From NCBI GenBank assembly GCA_935421135.1, contig OW285190.1, positions 10,612,501 to 10,676,500 on the forward strand: DNA of 64,000 bases. Direction: 5' to 3'. Within the stretch, counting starts at the first letter, position 1, and each line of letters starts with the position of its first letter. Of the stretch, positions 49,769 to 64,000 are shown one piece after another. The translations under genes were made by a program, and so were the position numbers. The notes under the pieces are model-generated. The model was given only the letters and a program-made list of their open reading frames with translations. It was not told the origin of the DNA and made no database searches. This stretch comes from Bugulina stolonifera (Eukaryota > Bryozoa > Gymnolaemata > Cheilostomatida > Bugulidae).

Positions 49769-52700
49769 ATGTCTAGACGAAGGGAGGACCGCCACAGTGC
49801 TGGTGGATCGAGGAGAAATGATAATCGCAGGTATGATGGCTATCGGCATCAAGAAGTAGATCCAGAATATGATGCGAGTACGTACACACATGAATCCCGT
49901 AGTATGGCACCTGTTACCCAATCTGGGTTACCATCAGGTTCCAGACAGCAGAGACCATCTCTAGTGAACTATGAATATGGTTCTGATGACTCTCCTAGTG
50001 TTAATAGTAGTTCAGCCAAGAAAAGAGATAAACGGCGTAGTCCAACACCTCCATCAGGGAAAAGGGATAAGAGGGATTCTAAAAAAACCAAAAAGAAGAA
50101 GAAATCCCGATCAAATTCTAGAGATAGAGAAAATATGAGCAATAAAAAACACAAAGGTTCTAGAAAAGGTCCATTGTCTCCTCCTCCACCTCAATCACCA
50201 GACGAGGTTACCATTATACCCTCCCCAACGAAGCGTAAAGCTCCTTCGCCTCCAAGGCAGTATGCACACCACAGTCCTCAGCGTCTACCTCCTGCATCTC
50301 CACCTAGAGCTTACCAATCAATGGGAAAAGGGCGGAAGGAAGAAGTAGACAACCGAGTTCACAGAAGCAGGGACAGATCTCCTAATCACAGGCGTTTGTC
50401 AAAATCTCCAACTAGTCCATTTGGGTCAGTATAACCATTAACTGGGCTTCAGGGTTAATGCAACTAGAATAATTTAAAAACAGTTTATAAATCGAATTAA
50501 ATAGTGCTTTAGTAACCTATGCTGATAATATCGTTGTGTATGTTGAGATTTCCTTAAACTTTAGAGCGGTACCAAACTTTCGGAGAATTCGACAACATCA
50601 AAGGCCATTTTCCTATTATGGTCGCAGTTGGTAATTTGTAAATTTTTGTTGCTATTATATGTTTGTCCGTTTTTATGTTTTATTTGATCACTTATGTCGA
50701 ATGTTGAGCTACAAATTGTGTTCTTTACATAAAGTTTCTTTATCTGGCTTTGTTTAGCGTTTGATGTGGTTTGCCATTTTAGGAAGTCGCGAAGGGAGAA
50801 TTGGAGGTCGCCACCACGACCCCGATCTCCTAGGCGAGGACAATCACGTTCCCGGTCTAGGGAGAGAGGAATGGCGCGGTCCTCCTACGGAGGTTCTGGT
50901 GGAAGTGGTGGTAGAGGCATGGCTGGCTCCTCTCTTCTTGCAGAGCTAAGCAAGTTTAAGAAGGGGAGGGAAGTTGTCCTGAAGAAAGAGCGGCAGGATA
51001 GTCGACCAGGTTTGAAATTGTAATATTATTGGTTTGATCATGTCCTTTTGAGTTATTTTTTCTATGCTGATCATTATCCTATATGCATGAACATTGTGCT
51101 GTATATATTAGGGTCTCCCGGTCATCGGCGAAGAGGTCGAGATGAGGTTAAACTCGATAATATTGTGATACGGGTGGACAATGATAAAGCTCAAAATACA
51201 CCTCCACCTAAACCACCCCCATCTAGTCAGCCACCAGCTAAACCGCTCCCCCCACAGAAAATACCACTTCCTGATTTACCACCTGAAGATCGAAGCAAGC
51301 CACCTACTCCAAGTAGCAGGTTAGTCCTCATAAGTACACTCAACAAACAGTTATTTGTTCTGGCACAATATGAATTAATTTTTGTGCTCTGGTGAATTAA
51401 ACCATAACTTATTTGACTACACAATGGAGCAGTTACGGCCTAGTAGTTAGGGCTCTGGGCTTCCATGCGTAGTCCCAGGTTCAATTTCCCTAAAAGGTCA
51501 ATGGTGCTCCTGTGCCACATTAAAACTTTTCCATTGGTGAAGTGCCCCTTCCCCACCCCAAACTAGAAAACATGCAAATCTCTCTACATATTATGTAGAT
51601 CATTGCTTTCTCACCTCGGATTAATTTTGGAAAGTCAATTGGGTAAGCTTTTATTTAACTACACAAGTCAAGTTCGCATTTTTGGAAAAATTACAAACTT
51701 TGACCGAGTGTAGTGAGATAAGTTATGGTTAAATTCAACAAAGCTTATGCGATTCTAAATAAGAATAAACCTGATTTAGATAGAACAAGAAAAAATTAGT
51801 GTCGGTACCCCCATTAAGCATACATATATATGCGATAGGCCATTACTCATGTGATATTTGTCTGAATGAATTTATAGAAGGAAACATGATAGACCTCGAT
51901 CAGTAGCTCGGGATACTAAGGCTACAAACAGGTCAAAGTCCTTTGACCGTCGCTCATTGTATGTATTCCTGATGTCAGTCTTGTTAGTTTGTTCACCTGC
52001 CCTCTCCCACTCACTCACTTCATTGTATCGCGTCTTCTCCAGTTATTATCTGATTGTGCTGTCATTATGTTTTCTATCCTTTCTGTTCCTTTATGCTGAC
52101 TTCTTCATGTCTCTACACCTGATTATCACCTTTTTAAACTTGAGTGTTATGTGGGGAATGGATGTACATTGAAATATTGTCATGTTATAGAGGTATCCGT
52201 GATTTGCCGTTGCCGCCTACCACAAATGATGATCTCCTATTGGACGAGGCTGACTCTACACCTAGCTCTGCTTCTGCCAAGCCGACAACCAAACCTCCAG
52301 CCAAGAGACCTCGTATATTAGCCAAGTCTGGTGTTCTGGAGAAAAACAAAGTGTCATGGGGTGAGTTGTTTTTAGTGATAGTTTCATTCTCTTTGAAATT
52401 ATATGCTGGTAAAAGTAGTCAGTCGTGAACTCTAATACAATATGTTTGGAAATAAGCAATCTTGTACGACGGTGACATTAGACAGATAGTTGACGCTTTA
52501 TCAGTCATTTACAGCTTCTTAATTTCTTTCTTTGGTATAGGTTATGGACGTTTATCATCATGTTCGTTCTTGGTTAATTGTAGAATGTTGTTATACTGTT
52601 TTAAGACAGGCTATTCCCTCAGCCTTCAAATCAAGGTCATGTATTGTATGCTGTAATGTAAAGATGTGTATGTTTATTCTAGAATTTTGTTAGATGAACT

Positions 52701-55700
52701 GAATTAATTACAGGGGAACGGTGTGTTGAGGACTATGTGATAATTAGTCAAGTAGGAGAGGGTACCTACGGTCAGGTGTACAAAGCAAGACGGAAAGATT
52801 CTGGTAGGTGCAATATCTCAAAGCTCAAATTGTTTCCTAAGTATACGCTCATCGTTCGTTTAGGGAATTAGACTGTTGGGTGTTTGGTTAATAGATAGTC
52901 ACTGGTTTTGTGTTATTATAATTTTCAATCTGTTTTAACTTGACAAGCATACTGCCATACTCAACTGACAATCTCTGTATATTGTAGAGGAAATGGTAGC
53001 CTTGAAGAAGGTGCGTTTAGAGAATGAGAAAGAAGGTTTCCCCATAACTGCAGTGAGAGAAATAAAAATTCTTAGACAGTTAAACCATCCCAATATAGTA
53101 AACCTAATGGAAGTCGTAACTGATAAACAAAGAGCTCAGGACTTCCGTAATGATAAAGGTCAGTATTGCAGCTTACAGCATTTTTTCTGGTAAATTTCCA
53201 TGCTGTTTTTGGAGTTGTTTTCTCTATTAATTGATTTCAAAAGATTCCATCAAAGAGTTTGATGTGTTGTAGGTGCATTCTATCTAGTATTTGAGTATAT
53301 GGACCATGATCTATTAGGCCTGTTGGAGTCTGGCATGGTTCAATTACACCAGGACCATATTGCTAGCTTCACCAAACAGCTGCTAGACGGGCTCAACTAT
53401 ACTCATAGGAAGGAGTTCTTACATCGAGACATTAAATGCTCAAACATTCTTGTGAACAATCGGTTAGTTGATCACTGTTGTTCTGTGTACCATAATATGG
53501 CATTGAAATGTGCTGAATTAACTTTTGTCACCAAAAGCATCGGAAATCTATAATTGTATGGTGGCTATTCTCATTTGTTAATAGATGAAATCTGTTACTG
53601 GTGTATACGCTGTACCTCTAGCCATAATGCTGGAAAACTATACTGTATGAGTGACTACCAGTAATGCTAACCAAATCTCTCTTGCTTGTAGCTTGCTCTG
53701 AGTGTACACTAGTGTGGTAAACTATTTATATTGTATCAGGGGTCAGATAAAGCTGGCAGACTTTGGACTGGCTCGTTTATATGACTCGGATGACAAAGAT
53801 AGGCCATACACTAACAAAGTGATTACTCTGTGGTACAGGCCTCCTGAGCTCTTACTAGGCGAGGAGAGATACGGTCCTTCCATTGACATCTGGAGTGTGG
53901 GGTAAGTTATGTATGTATGTGTTATCATAGATATCAGTGCAACATACACTCTCCCAACCATTGTATCAGCTTTAATGTTAGGCAAACCCATGGACAATAT
54001 TATGTATCCGCTAACCCAGCCGCTGCAGTGATACGATAAATGTCTCATCTGTATACACACTTGGTACATGACTTAGCATGTAGTGCTGGAAATGTGTAGT
54101 GTTGGTACATACTTAGTCAGGTTGTGGCAATAACATTTTGTTTATCAGTGAAAGTAGTCCATATACATGTATGTTGTTTCTACTATCAGGTGTATTCTGG
54201 GGGAGTTCTTTACCAGGAAACCGATATTTCCTGCTAATGAAGAAAGACAGCAGTTAGATTTAATCTCTAGAATCTGTGGTAGTCCGGCCCCAGCCGTCTG
54301 GCCAGACGTGATTAAGCTTCCTCTCTTTCACACGATGAAACCTAAGAAGGCGTACCCTAGGAGGATAAGAGACGAGTTTGCTAGATTTCAGTAAGTCACC
54401 ATGGACGATAATCTTATTTAGTTGGTTCCATTTTTTGTTCGTTTAGCTGTACTTTAATAGTTGTGTATCCCTGAATGTGCATATAAAAATTTTCCTACAC
54501 AATGATGACGCACACCACACATTTCAGACACGCTATGTATTCTATTTGTTCTTACTCTTACTCAAATTTTACCAGCGTTTGGAAATCTATCAAGCAGCAT
54601 TCTACAGTGATAGATGCTGATTGTATTATTACTTTGTTAACTTATAGGATGCCAGGCTCTGCTCTAGACCTTCTAGATTCTATGCTAAAGTTAGATCCAA
54701 GTAAAAGAATAACAGCTGAGGAGGCGTTGAAGAGTGTGTGGCTGAGGAATGTAGATCCTGAAAAAATCATTCCACCAGTGTAAGTTATATGTGATGTGTG
54801 CTGGATATCATTCCATTTGTGTAAGTTATACGCAATGTGTGCTGGATATCATTCCACCAGTGTAAGTTATATGTGATGTGTACTGGATATCATTCCACCA
54901 GTGTAAGTTATATGTGATGTGTGCTGGATATCATTCCACCAGTGTAAGTTATATGTGATGTGTGCTGAATATCATTCCACTAGTGTAAGTTATATGTGAT
55001 GTGTGCTGAATATAATGCTTCATATTAAGCAACCCAGGGACAAGCAAGTGTTGGACGTAGTCTGTTATATGTATACATACATGTATGTTAGTACTGTAAT
55101 ATTATGCTTATATTTTGGGGATATTATATTATATTATTGTACATATATATTTGCATTCATTCAGAGGCATTTGGAACCCATACTCAAATTATCTGTGAAA
55201 TTTATTCAAGAGTATAACTGTGCAGTGCCTGTTTGTATATCGGAGTATACCTGAACTATTGTAGACTACCACATATAGACTGCCATGAAATGTGGAGTAA
55301 AAAGAGGAAGAAGGAGAGACAGTCAAACGCCGCTCAAGGCAAGCATGAGGTGTCGGCTTCTGGAGAACCAGCTGGTGGTACAGCTGGCAGTGGAAGTAGT
55401 AGTAAGCAGCAGCCTGCATCAGCATCTGATAGTCAGACCAGTTCTACTAAAGAGAACAGTGGGAGCAGTGCCAAGGTATGTACTGTACATGCTATATTGT
55501 ACTTCACAGCCCTACCGTAAGCTATATACGGGGTATATTATACATTACCGTATGTCCACTAGTTGGCTAAGAGCTTGTTACTTCTTTTCTGTTCCTGCAA
55601 ACAGTATCACTGTAACAGGATTTATTTTTGATACAGACCAGTTTTACTTCAGTTGGTGGTAATGGATGTGCATGGAAAAAGAATATTTATTCTGTTGATC

Positions 55701-57175
55701 GGCAAACAATGCACATCAGTGATGTGCTTGCGTGCAATTATGCAACTTTACTGGGCTTTCAGGTTCTTTCTTAATACGATATTGTTTGTACTGGCATCTA
55801 ATCTTACACTTGTCCTATTAGGGTGGAACGTCAACATCTAGTCATGCCAACGAGTCCACAAAGGAACCCGTCATACCTGGCCTTGACATTGGCTCAAGTT
55901 CTTCAACTGCTACCACTCCGACCAAACCTGCAGTTGCCTCTAGCTCTAGCAGCTCTCGTCACAATCAGAAAGGTAGTTCACAGAGGGCACCACAGAAGTC
56001 TAATAAGAAAGGGAATAGCGTATCCCGAAGAGGTCTGCTCAGCAGCAGCACCATGCTCAGTCAGCTCGACATTGCCAGTCTTGTTACCCCAGGTAACTTA
56101 TTTGTGTTCTATAAAATTATCTTCAATTATCGTCATGTATAATACATAAATTCATCACATTATATTTGTGACTGGTATTTAAATGGGATTTTCATGGAAT
56201 GTTTTTGAGCTTGTTACGTGTTACGGAGTCGAACTGAGTGTATTGAATGCCACTGGTTTCTACGCAGGCAAAGCACCAACTATAGAGGATTTATCAGAAA
56301 AACTTGATGTGCCCCTGGAAACAGTTGATGATGCTACAAGGTTGCTATTAGAAAACCTGACGAAACAGTTAGCTATGGTTGTGAGGCAAGGTGCACCACG
56401 TGACATTAGTAGTTTGCCTCCTGAGCTCAGAGCTGACAGTAATATTGATATTAACGCTAGCATACCACCAGAGTTACGAGAACCCCAGCGCCCCACGAAC
56501 ATCCCACCAGAACTAAGATCCCAGCAAACAACTATCCCACTGGATCCAATGAGTGACAGTGAGATTGATCGAGATAGGGCACCGTATGCTGTGGGAGATG
56601 TGGCTAGCAGTCGCTCCACCCACCCGAATGCTGGCCGCAGATCTATGGAATCGAATGACAACTCAGAATACTGTACCAGCTACCCACCTCCAGATATGGA
56701 TGATGAAAGGATGGTTGGACGTATGACCTCATCTGCCACACTAACTGTTGAATATGGCCATGGTAGAAAAAGGAACAGTGAGGTCTTAAATAATGATCCT
56801 ATTTTAACTTCTCTAAATCGTAGTAATGGTGCTTTATCTCAATCTGGCTCTTTGCGTTCTTCTTCTGCACCTCACAAAGACAATGTTAGAGGGTATGAGC
56901 AGAACCCTAGAATGGAAGTTGGTGGGGGTGCCCGATCGTTAAATAATGACGTGAATCAGCAAGGGAAGGCTGGTAATGGGTTTCTTCCCCGTCAGCTGCA
57001 GGGTAGACCGAGTACTGGTGGCTCGTTTGAGCACGGCCGGATGCAGCATCAGCCCCCACCACACAGATCGTTACCCAATCAAGCTCGTCCAACGTTTGGG
57101 GGCCGACCCCCGATGCACATTAATAGGCCTAACAGGCCGACCCAACCGCAATCTGGTCAAAGCAGGAAGTGGTGA
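49769..57175 (+). CDS. CDK12: Cyclin-dependent kinase 12/13
   Basis: This nuclear kinase pairs with cyclin K and phosphorylates the RNA polymerase II C-terminal domain. Coding exons: 49769-50424, 50565-50630, 50783-51009, 51112-51319, 51878-51931, 52191-52360, 52714-52803, 52988-53158, 53273-53462, 53740-53901, 54190-54390, 54648-54779, 55265-55475, 55822-56092, 56268-57175 (stop TGA). They total 3717 nt, giving 1238 residues; human CDK12 and CDK13 have about 1500. The N-terminal third is Arg/Ser-, Lys- and Pro-rich (RS-like). The kinase domain (about 468-768) has [22 protein letters not shown] (509-515), HRDIKCSN (598-605), DFG (618-620), a T-loop Thr near 635, and [10 protein letters not shown]. 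The C-terminal extension has [14 protein letters not shown] (781-794), matching the DCHEL nucleotide-contacting tail of CDK12. Three PPELR repeats lie further on. The start is the ATG at 49769. It is a single ancestral CDK12/13, so the symbol is provisional. Confidence 0.95.
51429..51545 (+). mobile_element. tRNA-derived SINE-like element (CDK12 intron)
   Basis: GGCCTAGTAGTTAGGGCTC (A box) and CCCAGGTTCAATTTCC (B box) are about 35 bp apart, as in a tRNA gene. The cloverleaf is not complete and the sequence continues into a non-tRNA body. Confidence 0.55.
54767..55012 (+). repeat. 41-bp tandem array repeating a CDK12 5' splice site
   Basis: The unit is GTGTAAGTTATATGTGATGT plus GTGCTGGATATCATTCCACCA. 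It spans the last bases of the exon ending at 54779 and its GTAAGTTAT donor. GTAAG donors occur at 54780, 54821, 54862, 54903, 54944 and 54985, exactly 41 bp apart. Only the first donor keeps the frame open; each later one would read through GTG TAA. Confidence 0.93.
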
Positions 57176-57432
57176 CAAAGGTCTTAGTATCCTTTTATGT
57201 ATATCTTAATTTTTTGTAAATAATTCTGTACATGTATAGTAATATTATACATTCTGGCAATATTTCATCCGAACATAACATAGTCTATAATTTTTTCATA
57301 TGTAATACTGGAGTATTTGAAATGTCTGCCAACATAATAATATTAATAGTCATAGCTGTATAGAGTGTGGATTATTCTGCCAAATACACTGACTTCTTGT
57401 GGCACTTTCTATCTCGGGCTATGCTTCAACTG

Positions 57433-57438
57433 AATAAA
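57433..57438 (+). terminator. Poly(A) signal of CDK12
   Basis: AATAAA lies about 260 bp after the CDK12 stop, in an AT-rich 3' UTR. Confidence 0.5.
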
Positions 57439-58879
57439 ACACTGAATCTAGAAGATTTTTATCACGATTCTAACATTTTGTTATGACAATTTTTGAATTT
57501 CAATTTGTAGTTTTTTCCTCTGGTCCTGAAGGTTGGAGAATGTTGTTTAACTGCATAAAGTGCTATTGTAACTACATGTAACTAACTATCTTGCACAACA
57601 GAAATATAAAATCGAAAACCTGATGTATTCTACTGACTATGTATAATTATGGTAGTGAAATACCAAATATTATCTTTTAACTTGAAGGACAAGCACTTTG
57701 TGCTTGGACTGCATTAAATGCCCGGGTGTAGTAATTGCTTGTGTTCATGTACTGTGGTCATGCATGTGTATGACCTCTGTTGGTGCAGAATGTTACAGTG
57801 ACCTCATGAGTTGTGTTTCCTTGCATTAGGGAGACAACTCCAAGTACATAGCCCAAGTTCCAACACCAATATGGTGAGTTGGGTACCCACCCCGTCGTGG
57901 TTGAGGGCCTAAGGCTACATACCCAACCTGGAGGAACATTTTGAAATATTCAAAAATCATTGAAAGATGGTTGGTAATGGCAGAGTCAATGGCACTGGGT
58001 AATGGTAGACTAGTTGAATGCCTGAATGTTGTGTTTTGTGCTAAACTATCCTGTACAATAGCAATTTTTACTCAATGGTATTGAATTCCATAGCATACAA
58101 AAGTGTAATGGAATAGATAGACTACCTGCTTGCTTTTGCCATGAGGTCTTGTACTCATATAAGTTTGTATCTGTACAAGTTTTTGGATTAATAGAGACAA
58201 GGATGATGGAAAGACACCCAGGTACAACTTTTAGATATCTCAAGTATCAATCTATCCACACATGAGATAACAGGGTTATTACCTACAATTTATTTTTATA
58301 AAAATGTGAGAGTCATCTAAGCATAGTATGCATGTTTTGAGCTTCAAATGGCAAAACTGTCACTATAGAAAATAAAAATTGAAAGGTGTCTCTGATGTAA
58401 AATGTTTTCCAAACAGCAAAAATCATTTCAAGTCGCTACTATCAGAAGGAATATAGTTACAGGGATTACTTAATTTTTACGTAATAAAAGCATTATTCGG
58501 TTGCACCTCGACTTGGGGATATTTCATGCACGAATATGGGAGATGTGCCATTAAATTTGTTAATCACACATACATGTAGCAGGTTAACATTATATAATGG
58601 ATATGCTCATGTACAACAACTCTCAAAGGCTGAATGAAGTCCTATCTACTTATTAACTAAACCTGTAAGCACTAATAATGTACAAAAAATATCATTAGGT
58701 ATAATAGTATTAACAGTTTTACTTCCCTCAAGGGAGAGACTACTGTTAACATGCTCATTCTATATTCAGCAATAAAATTAATCTAAAAAACAAGAGAAAA
58801 CCTTGTCTAGTTAATGCATCGCTCTATCATTTAACTAATAAAAGGAATGATATGAATAAGTTATCTATACAACATGTTA
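57439..58879. other. Intergenic region between convergent CDK12 and NUDT21
   Basis: No coding exon or clear repeat is recognised. Short open frames here lack recognisable similarity. Confidence 0.5.
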
Positions 58880-58885
58880 TTTATT
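58880..58885 (-). terminator. Candidate poly(A) signal of NUDT21
   Basis: TTTATT (AATAAA on the minus strand) lies about 190 bp after the NUDT21 stop; another TTTATT is near 58960. Both fit a short 3' UTR. Confidence 0.4.
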
Positions 58886-59074
58886 CATTAACGTCATTTA
58901 TAAATGATTTCCCACATACAGAAAGTGTCATGCAAGAGATACGAAGTTACCTCCTCGATTCTTTATTTGCAACTAAATTATATACATGTATAATACAGGG
59001 TCGTTTCTTCTTCACAAGCCGAAGTTTGTGTATATTGTTCTGCGATGGCTGCACCGTCTGTGTACACTGTGAGA

Positions 59075-62062
<2,988 letters not shown>

Positions 62063-64000
62063 CTTATTGTAGATTTGAGATTTGCAATCAACAGATCAAC
62101 GACTAAAAAAACTCCGACAATACAATTATTTGACTTTTTGAAGTCCTCTCTATTCTTCTTTCAGTTTTTTCTTCCAGGTGAGGTAGTTTCGTGCCTCTAT
62201 TTGTAAAGACTCTCTTAATAGAATTTCATTCGATAAATAACTAACTAGGTCGATTTAGTCTGTTTTCTGCTTTTAACAACAGGTAAAACATATTGCCTTG
62301 GCATTTCTAGAACGGATTTTATATTGCCCATACTAAAAGTAGCAAGAGATACTAGGAGCACGAGCTATATAAATTTGGAATTTCCATTAGAGCAAAGGGG
62401 CATAGAGAACTATTTACCTCAGAATTTACCTCAGATGAGGTAGGACTCCACCATCAATTTCATGTAAATCTATAAGGGAGCCTCTAGTTTTAACTATTTT
62501 TTGGACTAGGGTAGGGGGTCTGCAATATTTACAGTGTATCACTGTTTAGGATTGGAAGTTGGTTTCTCATCTTATCTCACGAATTGTTCGTGGCAGGAAA
62601 CTAGAGTGGTAAATGCATTTTTTGGCTGACATTGAGGTTGGCTCTCCTTTAGCAGCTGCTCTCGTGGTCATTGTTACCATCTTTCTGTCACCCACAATAT
62701 CATCATATGCTCTGGATAGAGTGGAATGTTGTTCTTCATTCTGAAGAATCCTGGTCAGTAGACACAGGCAATGATTCTGTGGATAGAAAGAACCATGCTG
62801 AAGCATGTTTCAGTGAACTATGCCTTTCTGAGTGTGCTTTGCCCACGGGTCACAGTTGCCAAGTATTCCTTATTTTGCAGATTGCTCCTAGATTTTGATG
62901 TCCATTTTTATATCCTACCTAACAACTAACATTCAAAATCGAACACCTCCACAATGACAATGACAGTCAATGAGACTGAGTCAACCCAAATAATCATAGT
63001 ACGTACATGTTGTAATCTTCCCATCCCTATATCTTTGAATACCTTTGAAGGCATCGTACACTCTGGAACACTAAATGTATAAAGGAGTGCCTCATTTGGA
63101 TAACACTATAACAGTGTGCGATTTTATTTGGCTACAGGGGGTTAGAGCAATCTGCTGCTTGTTGGTACTTTTTGGTAGCGTGGTAGTCCACCTTTACAGA
63201 ATGTTGAACTACCAACTTCTGTTTACAGCTTTACGCCATGTTCTGTTTGCTAGTCTGTGTTTCCTCTGGTGTCTCTGATAGCTTTTGGTAACAAACTACT
63301 ATGACATACTTGCGAGGCTGCGTAAACTGATGTCAGCTCACCACGGGCAGCGGATCTAGTAGTCATTGTCATATTTTGGCAGTCTTTGGAGATTTCATTA
63401 TTAATAGGTATAGGCTATTGCAAGTGTTTAGTGCCACTCTTCTCTCTGTAATATCTTTATCAGCAAGGCTATTCTGTGAGACATGTTTTATGTTTATTTT
63501 TCTTTTTGTTGACTTTCTGAGTATTGTTTGGCTGAGGACCTGAGGTACTTGAACATAGCTATTATCAGTATCACTAATGAGTCTGTTATGTTTAATATGA
63601 ATTTCAAATTGAAAATTTGATTATCGTTATAATAATAATTTTCAATAAATTATATACATTGTAAAATATAAATATTGCTAATATATATGATATTATAATA
63701 GCCTAGCTATACCATCTATTTTTTAAACATACTAATTTTAATTTATTTGCTGGTGACTTGTAAGATCTACCGTGGAATATGCCTGCACTGTGCAGTACTG
63801 TATTGAATGTGTTAACGCATCATAGGTAGAAAATTCAGGCTTGCTCACAAAGTGAGACTAACTAGTATTCCAAGCCTTATCTCAACGATGAGGCCAAAAC
63901 TAATTTCTCTACCTTGCCCTTTCTGGGGACACTTAGGAGGCTTTAACTTGCATTGGTTTTGATACTAACACTATTGCATGCTACCTAAAACCAAACCCAC
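62063..64000. other. Upstream flank of NUDT21, no gene recognised
   Basis: The first part should contain the NUDT21 promoter and perhaps 5' UTR. I found no coding exon with recognisable similarity on either strand in the remaining 1.7 kb; open frames of 60-80 codons here look like chance. Confidence 0.5.

Noticed and set aside
55003..55254. 83-codon plus-strand frame inside CDK12
   Set aside because: It lies in the intron after the 41-bp array and is out of frame with the flanking exons.

Overview
This is eukaryotic nuclear DNA from an animal. It is AT-rich and has spliced genes with GT-AG introns of about 0.1-1.2 kb. The genes encode clear metazoan orthologues: a class IIa histone deacetylase, histidine ammonia-lyase, beta-hexosaminidase, lysosomal acid phosphatase, inositol polyphosphate 1-phosphatase, CDK12/13 and NUDT21/CFIm25. 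The compact layout, the AT-richness and the many short inverted-repeat elements suggest an early-branching marine invertebrate. A sponge is my best guess, but the window does not prove it.

Layout: 101-649 (+) holds the last two coding exons of a class IIa HDAC. 1781-9086 (-) is histidine ammonia-lyase with 14 exons, tail-to-tail with the HDAC. 10575-17776 (-) is a beta-hexosaminidase with two alternative versions of one exon. 18720-29125 (-) is an 18-exon secreted protein built of sushi (CCP)-like modules. 29708-30616 (+) is an intronless single-pass membrane protein that looks like a transmembrane adaptor. 31432-37438 (-) is a lysosomal acid phosphatase. 37439-44296 has no recognisable gene but carries repeats and a large palindrome. 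44297-47541 (-) is inositol polyphosphate 1-phosphatase. 49769-57175 (+) is CDK12/13, divergent from it. 59075-62062 (-) is NUDT21. 62063-64000 shows no convincing gene.

Exon models were built by hand from splice-site consensus, reading phase and remembered family alignments. For every complete gene the exon lengths sum to a whole number of codons. The genes are unrelated housekeeping or signalling genes and do not form a pathway cluster. Hexosaminidase and acid phosphatase are both lysosomal, and CDK12 and NUDT21 both act on mRNA synthesis or 3' end choice, but nothing in the sequence shows co-regulation.

The most interesting signals are these: a tandem in-phase exon pair in hexosaminidase separated by only 61 bp, which looks like mutually exclusive exons changing the active-site wall; a 41-bp tandem array that repeats the 5' splice site of a CDK12 exon six times, where any downstream donor would truncate the protein; a LAT-like adaptor architecture; and several small families of non-autonomous elements, including one hAT-type element with a perfect 8-bp target duplication.
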